From Firmicutes bacterium UBA1768 (GTDB lineage Bacteria; Bacillota; Clostridia; Peptostreptococcales; Anaerovoracaceae): a stretch of 12,876 bases of DNA. The position numbers and the translations under genes are program-made. The stretch spans positions 1-12,876 of the forward strand of contig DCGW01000055.1 in assembly GCA_002315335.1 (NCBI GenBank), written 5' to 3'. This document shows, one piece after another, positions 6,577 through 12,876 of this stretch (within the stretch, counting starts at the first letter, position 1; the number at the start of each line of letters is the position of its first letter). Below the pieces are notes generated by a model. The model had not been told where the DNA came from, searched no databases, and saw nothing but the letters and a program-made list of their open reading frames with translations.

Positions 6577-7303
6577 AGAAAGAATAAAAATCTTAGGGGT
6601 TCCCGTCGACATGGTAAATTTTGATTCGGCACTGAGCCGTTTCAAGGAGTTTATTGAAAGCGACGGGGTAAGCCTTATTGTGACCCCTAATTCGGAAATA
6701 GTGGTAAATGCCACAAAAAACGAAGAGCTGCAGAGGGCTATTCAATCGGCAGAAATGGTTATTCCGGATGGAATAGGTCTGGTGTACGCCTCAAAAATAT
6801 TGGGTCACCCGCTCGAAGAAAGAGTGACAGGAATAGATTTTTTAGGAAAGTCTCTGGCATATCTGGCGGAAACCGGCAAGTCTGTTTTCCTTTTCGGGAG
6901 CAAGCCGGGAATTGCGGAAAAAGCCGGAGCAAAAATGGAAGAAGCCTATCCGGGACTAAAGGTTGTCGGGACACGAAACGGCTACTTCAAACCCGAGGAG
7001 GAAGAGGAAATAATCGCCGAGATTAATGCGGCAAAGCCCGACCTTCTCTGCGTTGCACTGGGCTCACCTAAGCAGGAGCTTTTTGTGCTGAAATATAAAG
7101 AAAGGCTGACGGCCAAGGCTGCAATAGGCATAGGCGGTAGCCTCGATGTGTGGTCCGGAGAGCTAAAACGAGCTCCGGAATTCTACAGAAATCACGGACT
7201 TGAATGGCTTTACAGGTTTATCCAGGAGCCTACAAGATATAAAAGAATGTTGGCGCTGCCGGCATTCATGTTAAAAGTTATTTTTAAAAATAATAAATAC
7301 TAA
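6569..7303 (+). CDS. tagA: WecG/TagA/CpsF family glycosyltransferase (GT26)
   Basis: A 244-residue enzyme that probably transfers N-acetylmannosamine (or a related sugar) from UDP to GlcNAc-PP-undecaprenol on the inner membrane face, forming the linkage unit of a wall polymer. Motifs seen: VTPN (38-41), the catalytic-Asp segment IPDGIG (65-70, Asp67), the ALGSPKQE block (163-170) and GGSLDVWSG (189-197). The C-terminal tail FIQEPTRYKR (217-226) is the membrane-targeting part of this family. I chose ATG 6569 because GGAGAG lies 8 nt upstream and it overlaps the csaB stop. An in-frame TTG at 6554 would overlap more. Pairing with csaB points to a teichoic-acid-like or pyruvylated polymer. Substrate specificity is inferred. 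Confidence 0.92.
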   Translation: MSEERIKILGVPVDMVNFDSALSRFKEFIESDGVSLIVTPNSEIVVNATKNEELQRAIQSAEMVIPDGIGLVYASKILGHPLEERVTGIDFLGKSLAYLAETGKSVFLFGSKPGIAEKAGAKMEEAYPGLKVVGTRNGYFKPEEEEEIIAEINAAKPDLLCVALGSPKQELFVLKYKERLTAKAAIGIGGSLDVWSGELKRAPEFYRNHGLEWLYRFIQEPTRYKRMLALPAFMLKVIFKNNKY

Positions 7304-7315
7304 AAAGGAGAAAAA

Positions 7316-8137
7316 ATGATTAACGTTGACGACGTAAAATCTGCTGCCCGTAATATACGATGCGATGTAATCAAGGCTATTTCTGCAGCAGGTTCAGGAC
7401 ACCCAGGCGGCTCACTTTCAGCCACCGACATCTTAGCAACTCTTTACTTCTACAAGATGAACGTAAATCCGGAAGATCCTAAGGCAGAAAACCGGGATAA
7501 GTTCGTTCTTTCAAAGGGACATGCTGCTCCGGCTCTTTATGCAACTCTTGGAAGAAGGGGTTACTTCAATGTAGAAGAAATGTATAGCCTCAGAAAAATC
7601 GGTTCTATTTTCCAGGGACATCCAGACATGAACAAAATTCCGGGAGTGGAAATGTCTACTGGTTCCTTGGGACAGGGCTTCTCAACTGCTGTTGGAATGG
7701 CACTTGCAGGAAAGATAGACAACAAAAAGTCTAAGGTTTATGTACTTTTAGGCGACGGTGAAATTCAGGAAGGTATAGTTTGGGAAGCGGCAATGTCAGC
7801 TGCCAACTACAAGCTTGATAATCTGGTTGCTATCTTAGACAACAACGGTCTGCAGATTGATGGTCGAAATGACGATGTTATGAAGGTTGAACCTGTATAC
7901 GAAAAGTTTGAAAGCTTTGGCTTTGAAGTAATGGAAGCAGACGGTCACGACATTGAAGAACTGGCCGAAAAGCTCGATGCTGCCGACGAGGTTGAAGGCA
8001 AGCCGGTGCTTATCATCGCAAGAACAGTCAAGGGCAAGGGCGTTTCCTATATGGAAGACGTTGCAGGCTGGCACGGAAAAGCACCAAATGCAGAAGAAAC
8101 AGAAAAAGCTTTAGCAGAACTTGGAGGTGAGCAGTAA
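7316..8137 (+). CDS. Transketolase, N-terminal (TPP-binding) subunit
   Basis: A 273-residue half of a split transketolase, which moves two-carbon ketol units between sugar phosphates in the pentose phosphate pathway. It carries the thiamine diphosphate motif, starting GDGE (146-149) and ending at NN (176-177), and conserved histidines in GSGHPGG (26-32, His29), SKGHAAPALY (66-75, His69) and FQGHP (99-103, His102). An AAAAAGGAG site precedes ATG 7316, 12 bases after tagA. The stop overlaps the start of the C-terminal subunit by one base (TAATG), so the two halves are made in step. Split transketolases are normal in many Clostridia and archaea. This is therefore not a broken gene. Confidence 0.95.
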   Translation: MINVDDVKSAARNIRCDVIKAISAAGSGHPGGSLSATDILATLYFYKMNVNPEDPKAENRDKFVLSKGHAAPALYATLGRRGYFNVEEMYSLRKIGSIFQGHPDMNKIPGVEMSTGSLGQGFSTAVGMALAGKIDNKKSKVYVLLGDGEIQEGIVWEAAMSAANYKLDNLVAILDNNGLQIDGRNDDVMKVEPVYEKFESFGFEVMEADGHDIEELAEKLDAADEVEGKPVLIIARTVKGKGVSYMEDVAGWHGKAPNAEETEKALAELGGEQ

Positions 8138-9066
8138 TGGCTGAAAAAATGGCTACAAGACAGGCTTACGGTGAAGCTCTCGTAGAAAACGGGGCAAAAA
8201 ATAAGGACCTGGTGGTATTAGATGCTGACTTATCCAAGTCAACAATGACAGTTAAGTTCTCAGAAGCTTACCCTGAAAGATTCTTTAACATGGGTATTGC
8301 CGAACAGAATATGTATGGTGTGGCAGCTGGTCTTGCTGCATCAGGAAAAACCGTAGTAGCAAGTACCTTTGCTATGTTTGCTACAGGAAGAGCGTTTGAA
8401 ATAATCAGAAATTCCATAGGATATACACATCTCAATGTAAAAATCTGTGCTACACATGCAGGTGTAACCGTTGGTGAAGACGGTGCATCACACCAGGCTA
8501 TAGCCGACCTGGCTCTCATGAGAGAAATTCCGGGAATGATCGTTGTCAATCCTTCGGACGGAGTCTCTGCAAAGAAAGCTTTAGATGCTGTTCTTGCAAT
8601 AGACGGCCCATGCTATGTAAGATATGGCAGAGCGTCTGTTCCGGTAGTTTATGACGAAAGCCTCAAGTTTGAAATAGGAAAGGGCATTCAGGTAAGGGAC
8701 GGAAAAGACGTAGCTCTTATCGCTACAGGCATAATGGTAAATGAAGCAATTCAGGCAGCAGAAATCCTTGAAAAAGAAGGAATAAGCGCAAGAGTAATTG
8801 ACATACACACAATCAAGCCTATAGACGAAGACATTATTGTAAAGGCTGCAAAGGAAACAAAGGGTATAGTAACCTGTGAAGAACATACAATAATCGGTGG
8901 TCTCGGCTCTGCGGTTGCAGAAGTAACAGCTAAAAAGGCGCCTGCAAAGATCAGCATGATCGGTGTTCAGGACAGATTTGGTCAGTCAGGAAAGCCTGAC
9001 CAGCTCATGAAGGAATATGGGCTTACCGCAGAAGACATAGTTAAGGCTGCAAAGGGTCTGCTGTAA
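8137..9066 (+). CDS. Transketolase, C-terminal subunit
   Basis: A 309-residue partner of the preceding gene, containing the pyrimidine-binding and C-terminal transketolase domains. The catalytic Glu that activates the cofactor lies in MGIAEQNM (52-59, Glu56). VGEDGASHQ (112-120) contributes the substrate-side histidine. NPSDG (138-142) and a C-terminal domain (about 190-309) follow. The length matches the C half of split enzymes. A ribosome site GGAGG (8122-8126) sits in the end of the upstream gene. The stop is followed by a hairpin at 9103-9125, which closes this transcription unit. A 1-deoxyxylulose-5-phosphate synthase is a related alternative, but that enzyme is one long chain and is not split this way. 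Confidence 0.94.
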   Translation: MAEKMATRQAYGEALVENGAKNKDLVVLDADLSKSTMTVKFSEAYPERFFNMGIAEQNMYGVAAGLAASGKTVVASTFAMFATGRAFEIIRNSIGYTHLNVKICATHAGVTVGEDGASHQAIADLALMREIPGMIVVNPSDGVSAKKALDAVLAIDGPCYVRYGRASVPVVYDESLKFEIGKGIQVRDGKDVALIATGIMVNEAIQAAEILEKEGISARVIDIHTIKPIDEDIIVKAAKETKGIVTCEEHTIIGGLGSAVAEVTAKKAPAKISMIGVQDRFGQSGKPDQLMKEYGLTAEDIVKAAKGLL

Positions 9067-9102
9067 TCTTCAGGAATAGTGGCGTAGTGCTATTAAACCT
9101 GC

Positions 9103-9125
9103 CCTCTCCGCGAAACGCGGAGGGG
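9103..9125 (+). terminator. GC-rich hairpin after transketolase
   Basis: CTCCGCG (9106-9112) and CGCGGAG (9116-9122) form a perfect 7-bp stem around AAA, extendable to 10 bp with 9103-9105 and 9123-9125. The tail is TATGTATTTG, poor in T, so this is a fair but not ideal intrinsic terminator or a 3'-end stabiliser. Confidence 0.6.
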
Positions 9126-9185
9126 GTATGTATTTGACCCGTATTGGAAGAATATGGAAGAACTTGTAATAAATTGAAAATTATC

Positions 9186-9213
9186 TTGCTTTTTCCAAAC
9201 GGAATGATATAAT
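9186..9213 (+). promoter_or_regulatory. Promoter with extended -10 for the 147-residue gene
   Basis: TTGCTT (9186-9191), a 16-base spacer and TGATATAAT (9205-9213) give an extended -10 sigma-A promoter. Transcription would start near 9220, leaving a 70-base leader before ATG 9290. The 223-base gap 9067-9289 otherwise holds only the transketolase hairpin and AT-rich sequence. Confidence 0.7.
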
Positions 9214-9289
9214 TAGCCTATCAAAAGTCGAAAAAACGCTGCAGAGAAAATGAATAACGGGCAAAAAGAGTTAAACATAAGGAGGATAA

Positions 9290-9733
9290 ATGGGATATAA
9301 GGATATCAGGGGGACTGCCCCATTAGAAAAGCTTAGTAAAGACACCGAAAACAGGGTGGGGGTTGTCAGCCTTAGCAGAGGAGGCGGAGCAACCTTTATT
9401 TGCAGTCTTCTCAGACGGGAGAGCACGAGTGCCAACAAAAAAATAGATCTGATTGACCTCGGAGAGGACAGGGAGACCTCAATTATTAACACAATGCTGG
9501 TGGTAGCAGATTGCACCGCCGAGGTAAGCGACAATTTCCCCAAAATGATAAACCACCTGAAAAAAAGAGAGGTAAAATTCGGCCTCGTTCTGAACAAATA
9601 TAATGAGGAAAATATTAACGAGGCGCTTGCAGCTTTCTGCGAAGGCCTCGATTCAAAAATACCTGTATTTCGTGTGCCGGTAATAGAAACGGAGCGTTTT
9701 ACCGACTTATATAACTATGTGTTTTACAATTAA
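9290..9733 (+). CDS. Degenerate MinD/ParA-like P-loop protein, function unknown
   Basis: A 147-residue cytoplasmic protein with an excellent AAGGAGG site before ATG 9290 and its own promoter. The order of elements resembles a small SIMIBI-class NTPase. VGVVSLSRGGGATF (23-36) sits where a Walker A loop would be, KIDLIDLG (51-58) resembles the DxG switch strand, MLVVADCTAEV (69-79) resembles the strand before the adaptor helix, and GLVLNKYN (98-105) and IPVFRVPVIE (124-133) resemble the base-recognition strands. The Walker A lysine is missing (GGGAT in place of GxGKT), as is the MinD signature lysine, and the protein is about half normal length. It may bind no nucleotide, or act as a regulator or partner of a real MinD-like ATPase. 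The family assignment is by pattern only. Its 3' end overlaps the cyclo-ligase gene. Confidence 0.72.
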   Translation: MGYKDIRGTAPLEKLSKDTENRVGVVSLSRGGGATFICSLLRRESTSANKKIDLIDLGEDRETSIINTMLVVADCTAEVSDNFPKMINHLKKREVKFGLVLNKYNEENINEALAAFCEGLDSKIPVFRVPVIETERFTDLYNYVFYN

Positions 9734-10295
9734 AAAAGCCGTTTTCGGTTAAAATCATATCCATGGGGATATCGTGAGGTTCCGTTGGCAGCAGGTCATC
9801 TTTTAATAACTGGAAGTCATAGCAAAGCCCGATTTTCAACGCCTTTTTTCCTATCCTTGCCAAAAACCGGTCATAATATCCCTTACCAAAGCCCAGCCGA
9901 CCGCCTTTTTTATCAAAGACAATGCCGGGAACAATAATTATATCTATAGTCGAAGGCTCGCAGGCACTGCATTTTTCCGGATCCGGCTCCATTATTCCAA
10001 AAGGGCCCGCCTTCATGACCGATTGGTCGGAACAGTAGTAGGGAATAATCTCAGAGCCCGTCACCCCTGGCAGAACAACAGAAGCTCCGGAGGCTGTAAG
10101 TTTTTCTATAAGAGGTATAGTGCAGGCCTCTTTTTTAAACGAAGAATACACCATTATGGTTTTTTCCTTCACCCGGCTCCTCTGTTCGGATGAGAAAAAC
10201 CGGCTGCAAAAGGTGAGAGAAGCGTTTTCAACGAAGCTTGCGCTAAGCTGGTCCCTTTGTTCGATATAGGTCTTTCTATATAGTGCTTTTGTCAT
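9699..10295 (-). CDS. 5-formyltetrahydrofolate cyclo-ligase
   Basis: A 198-residue enzyme (MTHFS) that uses ATP to turn 5-formyl-THF into 5,10-methenyl-THF, recycling folate in the cytoplasm. Basic N-terminus KALYRK-TYIEQRDQLS (3-18), GPFGIMEP (97-104) in place of the usual GIxEP, IVPGIVFD (121-128), the ATP-loop GGRLGFGKGYYDRFL (131-145) and LPTEPHDIPMD (169-179) are all in family order. ATG 10295 is preferred because AAAGGA lies 7 nt upstream. An in-frame TTG 24 bases earlier has no site. The C-terminus extends about a dozen residues past the usual ILTE end and overlaps the convergent gene by 35 bases. Folate one-carbon flow is prominent in anaerobic Clostridia, but nothing here ties it to a specific pathway. 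Confidence 0.95.
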   Translation of the reverse strand: MTKALYRKTYIEQRDQLSASFVENASLTFCSRFFSSEQRSRVKEKTIMVYSSFKKEACTIPLIEKLTASGASVVLPGVTGSEIIPYYCSDQSVMKAGPFGIMEPDPEKCSACEPSTIDIIIVPGIVFDKKGGRLGFGKGYYDRFLARIGKKALKIGLCYDFQLLKDDLLPTEPHDIPMDMILTENGFFNCKTHSYISR

Positions 10296-10323
10296 AATTC
10301 TATCCTTTATGTTGTGCAAAAAG

Positions 10324-10339
10324 TGTAAATATTGTTACA
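10324..10339. promoter_or_regulatory. TGTAA-N6-TTACA dyad upstream of the cyclo-ligase
   Basis: A perfect 5+5 inverted repeat, TGTAA (10324-10328) and TTACA (10335-10339), with a 6-base centre lies about 30 bases before the cyclo-ligase start in its leader. The spacing resembles half-sites of CRP/FNR-type regulators. With AT-rich flanks it could be chance. No regulator is assigned. Confidence 0.25.
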
Positions 10340-10405
10340 TTTTGTTGAATATTGGGTTGCTATTTCCAAAATGAACCCGCATTTCATAGAAAAATAAGCT
10401 AATTT

Positions 10406-10434
10406 ATTATATAATAATGTATTGAAAAGTGAAA
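10406..10434. promoter_or_regulatory. Palindromic -10 in the cyclo-ligase/ftsE divergent gap
   Basis: ATTATATAAT (10406-10415) is a perfect palindrome that supplies TATAAT on both strands (10410-10415 plus; 10411-10406 minus). For the minus strand a moderate -35, TTCACT (10433-10428), lies 16 bases away and could drive the cyclo-ligase. The plus-strand -35 region is poor. The 249-base gap 10296-10544 has no ORF I can support, but it must contain the starts of both units. Confidence 0.4.
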
Positions 10435-10544
10435 GTTATTAATTTTGCCGCTCAGCAAAGACCAGACAGGCTAAACAAGGAATTATTTATGATATGAAAA
10501 AGCAGGGTCAATAACTGACGAGCAGAGGAAAACAGGTAGAGATT

Positions 10545-11234
10545 ATGATAGTATTCGATAATGTAACAAAATACTACGACGATAAGGTTGCTGTGGAAGA
10601 CCTGTCAATGATTATTGAAGACGGCGAATTTGTCTTTCTTGTAGGGAAGAGCGGCGCCGGCAAATCCACATGTATCAAGCTTTTGTTAAAAGAAATAGAA
10701 GCCGATGAGGGAACCATTCTCGTAGACGAAAGAGAAGTTACCGGAATGCCTAAGAGGCTTGTGCCGAAACACCGAAGAAAGATTGGAATAGTTTTCCAGA
10801 ATTTCAGACTTCTGCCGAAGAAGACTGTTTATGAAAATATCGCATTTGCTATGAATATAGTCTATGCATCGAGAAGAAAAATCAAGCCGTCGGTACAGGA
10901 AGTGCTGAAGCTTGTCGGGCTGGAGGACAAGGAAAAAATGTACCCTGACCAGCTGTCGGAGGGCGAACAGCAGAGAGTTGCCATAGCTCGAGCAATCGTG
11001 AATAAGCCTACTCTGTTGATTGCAGACGAACCTACAGGCAACTTAGACCCCGATACAGCTTGGGGAATAATGGAGCTTCTGCAGAAAATCAATGACGCAG
11101 GAACCACCATAGTAATGGTAACTCATGCGAAGGATATAGTTGACCGAATGGAAAAGCGAGTTATTGTAATTGACGATGGAATTATAGTCAGAGACTCAAA
11201 GAAGGGGGCGTATACAGAAGATGAAGAGATTTAG
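10545..11234 (+). CDS. ftsE: Cell division ATP-binding protein FtsE
   Basis: A 229-residue ABC ATPase that pairs with FtsX at the division site or lateral wall. There it gates extracellular peptidoglycan hydrolysis and does not transport a substrate. Walker A GKSGAGKST (34-42), Q-loop Gln85 in VFQNFRLLP (83-91), Walker B LLIADEP (157-163) and H-loop His194 in VTHA are intact. The signature reads LSEGEQQ (137-143), so the first glycine of LSGGE is replaced by Glu. The rest of the motif is normal. The FtsE hallmark FQNFRLLP is present. ATG 10545 has a weak AGGTAGAG site. The gene overlaps ftsX by 14 bases, and the two are certainly co-expressed. Confidence 0.95.
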   Translation: MIVFDNVTKYYDDKVAVEDLSMIIEDGEFVFLVGKSGAGKSTCIKLLLKEIEADEGTILVDEREVTGMPKRLVPKHRRKIGIVFQNFRLLPKKTVYENIAFAMNIVYASRRKIKPSVQEVLKLVGLEDKEKMYPDQLSEGEQQRVAIARAIVNKPTLLIADEPTGNLDPDTAWGIMELLQKINDAGTTIVMVTHAKDIVDRMEKRVIVIDDGIIVRDSKKGAYTEDEEI

Positions 11235-12117
11235 TTACGCCTTAAAACAGGCTTTTTCACAAATTCACAGAAACAGAAACATGAGCACAGCCTCCATCCT
11301 TGCGATCACGGCAATGCTTGCAATATTAGGCATATTCTTCATTCTGATGGTTAATGTCAACATGATGACAGCTAATGTAGAAGAGCAGTTCGATTGTGTT
11401 GAAATTTACCTTACTGACAGCATGACAGAGGCGGACGGCGCGGCTCTTACGGAGCAGATAGGAGGCCTTCCCGATGTTGCATCTGCTATTTACCTTTCAA
11501 AGGCGGATGCCCTTGAAGTAATGAAAACAAGGTGGGGAGACAACGCGTATCTTTTAGACGGGCTGGTTTCCAACCCTTTCCCTGCGACTATTGAGGTAAA
11601 GGCGACTGACATAGAAAAAGAAGCAGCAATGGTTGAGGCAATCAAGACCATAGAAAACCCCGGAATAGAAGAGATCAAATATTATCAGGAAGAAATAGAT
11701 AAGATAATAAAGATTTCGGAATATATTGAAACCGGAGCTATTATTCTCATAGTAGTGCTTATTCTTATTTCCATGCTGGTAGTATCAAATACCATAAAAA
11801 TTACGGTTCATGCAAGAGAAGACGAAATTCTTATTATGAAATATGTTGGTGCAACAAACTGGTTCGTCAGAGCCCCGTTCCTGATTGAAGGAATAGTAAT
11901 CGGCTTTATCGCCTCAGTTTTAAGCACAGCAATAGTGGGCTTTGCTTACTACAAGTGCATAGACTTCTTTACACCGAAGTTCCTTGCTTTCTTCAACAGC
12001 GGTCTTGTGCCGTTAGAGTTTATTATATACAACCTTGCGATAATATTTGCAGCTCTTGGCATTTGCATCGGGGCCCTTGGAAGCATACTTTCAATGAGAA
12101 AGTTCCTTTCGGCGTAG
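11221..12117 (+). CDS. ftsX: Cell division permease-like protein FtsX
   Basis: A 298-residue membrane partner of FtsE, of normal length for Firmicutes. An N-terminal cytoplasmic segment (1-22) is followed by TM1 (about 24-46) and an extracellular domain (about 50-168) that docks the hydrolase activator. TM2 (about 171-190), TM3 (about 219-243) and TM4 (about 267-290) follow, with the conserved cytoplasmic piece HAREDEILIMKYVGATNWFVR (197-217) that contacts FtsE. ATG 11221 lies inside ftsE with AAGGGGG upstream. The stop codon overlaps the AGGAGG of the next gene. The extracellular domain with SNPFPATIEV (117-126) is typical of FtsX. Confidence 0.95.
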   Translation: MKRFSYALKQAFSQIHRNRNMSTASILAITAMLAILGIFFILMVNVNMMTANVEEQFDCVEIYLTDSMTEADGAALTEQIGGLPDVASAIYLSKADALEVMKTRWGDNAYLLDGLVSNPFPATIEVKATDIEKEAAMVEAIKTIENPGIEEIKYYQEEIDKIIKISEYIETGAIILIVVLILISMLVVSNTIKITVHAREDEILIMKYVGATNWFVRAPFLIEGIVIGFIASVLSTAIVGFAYYKCIDFFTPKFLAFFNSGLVPLEFIIYNLAIIFAALGICIGALGSILSMRKFLSA

Positions 12118-12127
12118 GAGGTCAGCT

Positions 12128-12876
12128 ATGAAAAGAAAGCTAACTATAATATTGTCAGTAGTTCTGGTTTTGGCGTTAGCGGTGGCTTCGGTTGCTTCAT
12201 ATGGCGAATCCAGCAAGCAGAAGCTGAACACGGTTAACAAGAAAATCAGTGCAACAAAGTCTCAGATTACTATTACGCAGAACAAAATCAACGCCTATTC
12301 GTCTCAGATTAACACGCTGAATAATCAGATAGTAGTAACAGAGAATGATATTGCTAAAACACAGAATGAAATACAGCAGACTTTGGCAAAAATAGCGCAA
12401 AAGAAGCAAGAATTAGAAGAAAAGAGCAAGCAAATTGCCAAGCAGAACGACGACCTCAACTCAAGACTGAGGACAATGTATAAAAATGGTGAGGCCGGCT
12501 ACCTTCAGGTGATTTTGGGCTCGTCCTCTTTCAGAGAGCTGCTTACAAACATCGACATGATTTCCAGAATTTATTCTCAGGATCAGGAATTCATGAAGAC
12601 CTTACAGAAGCAGTACGACGCACTTGCCGATGTGAAGCGTGAGCTGCAGGAACTCAATGCCCAGCTTCAGGAAAAAGAAGCCCAGCTTGAAAGCCAGAAG
12701 GCTCAGCTAAGCGCACAGAAAACAAAGACAGAGAGCCTGAAGGCTGATGCCGAGGAAGATAAGGCAGCTCTTGCAAATGAGCTTGACTACTTAGAAGCCT
12801 CTGCATCTCAGATTCAGCAGATAATCAAGCAGGAGGAAGCTGCCGCAAGAGCAGCTGCAGCAGCGGCCAAAAAGTC
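12128..12876 (+). CDS. Coiled-coil murein hydrolase activator, PcsB/EnvC-like (partial)
   Basis: This open frame starts at ATG 12128, preceded by TAGGAGGT, which overlaps the ftsX stop. It runs off the window after 249 codons with no stop. Residues 1-24 form a signal peptide (KRK, hydrophobic core, then SVAS). Two long coiled-coil arms follow (about 27-108 and 155-235), rich in Q, K and E. Between them is the hinge-like segment LRTMYKNGEAGYLQVILGSS (114-133), typical of PcsB/CwlO/EnvC coiled-coil domains that bind the FtsX extracellular domain. An Ala-rich linker (238-247) begins at the edge. The missing part should be a catalytic or degenerate hydrolase domain (NlpC/P60, CHAP or M23), but which one cannot be seen. 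The position after ftsEX supports FtsEX-gated wall cleavage. Confidence 0.88.
   Translation, partial: MKRKLTIILSVVLVLALAVASVASYGESSKQKLNTVNKKISATKSQITITQNKINAYSSQINTLNNQIVVTENDIAKTQNEIQQTLAKIAQKKQELEEKSKQIAKQNDDLNSRLRTMYKNGEAGYLQVILGSSSFRELLTNIDMISRIYSQDQEFMKTLQKQYDALADVKRELQELNAQLQEKEAQLESQKAQLSAQKTKTESLKADAEEDKAALANELDYLEASASQIQQIIKQEEAAARAAAAAAKK

Noticed and set aside
7278..7293. Perfect AT palindrome at the end of tagA
   Set aside because: It consists only of A and T within Phe/Lys/Asn codons. Such palindromes are frequent by chance, and the stem is too weak and wrongly followed for a terminator.
7316..9066. Transketolase broken by frameshift
   Set aside because: Both halves have their own ribosome site and start, complete domains and normal lengths for split transketolases.
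9731..9752. Small CCG-TTTT-CGG hairpin with a T run on the minus strand
   Set aside because: The stem is only 3-5 bp and it lies inside the cyclo-ligase coding region, so termination there would truncate that gene.
12197..12409. Minus-strand 70-residue open frame opposite the coiled-coil gene
   Set aside because: The hydrophobic translation is the usual mirror of Gln/Asn/Lys-rich coiled-coil codons. The plus frame is a coherent secreted coiled-coil protein.
1..12876. CRISPR arrays, tRNA/rRNA genes, insertion sequences or phage genes
   Set aside because: I saw no regularly spaced repeats, cloverleaf-like or rRNA sequence, transposase motifs or structural phage genes. The small toxin-like locus is the only element that might be of mobile origin.

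Overview
The window looks like chromosomal DNA from a low-to-mid GC anaerobic Firmicute of the class Clostridia. I infer this from strong AGGAGG ribosome sites, AGA-rich codon use, tightly packed and often overlapping same-strand genes, a split transketolase, an FtsEX plus coiled-coil hydrolase-activator cluster, and a DUF5693/CsaB/TagA envelope cluster. Placement below class (for example the Anaerovoracaceae/Family XIII area) is only a guess.

Layout. Bases 1-420 hold what looks like a complete type I toxin-antitoxin module: a 30-residue one-helix membrane peptide (116-208), a convergent promoter (302-330) for a short antisense RNA that would end at a hairpin just after the toxin stop, and inverted complementarity between the two ends of the toxin transcript. 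A promoter at 398-426 then starts mgtE (Mg2+ channel/transporter), which is coupled by ATGA to nnrD (NAD(P)H-hydrate repair). Next come a small exported protein of unknown function (2805-3227), a large DUF5693 membrane protein (3305-5479), csaB (pyruvyl transferase) and a TagA/WecG-type glycosyltransferase. The last three overlap or abut and look like a secondary cell-wall polymer and S-layer anchoring unit. The split transketolase pair (7316-9066) follows in the same direction and ends at a GC-rich hairpin.

After a new promoter (9186-9213) there is a 147-residue protein that resembles a degenerate MinD/ParA-like P-loop protein. It runs tail-to-tail into a minus-strand 5-formyltetrahydrofolate cyclo-ligase (9699-10295), and the two overlap by 35 bases. 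A divergent regulatory gap (10296-10544) separates the cyclo-ligase from ftsE-ftsX and a coiled-coil PcsB/EnvC-like murein hydrolase activator, which is cut off by the window end.

How the genes work together. The window is mostly cell-envelope biology: Mg2+ supply, linkage-unit and pyruvylated wall polymer synthesis, and FtsEX-gated peptidoglycan hydrolysis. Housekeeping repair and carbon metabolism genes (nnrD, transketolase, cyclo-ligase) are interleaved. The least ordinary items are the small toxin/antisense locus at the left edge, the degenerate NTPase-like gene, and the uncharacterised exported protein and DUF5693 protein next to csaB.
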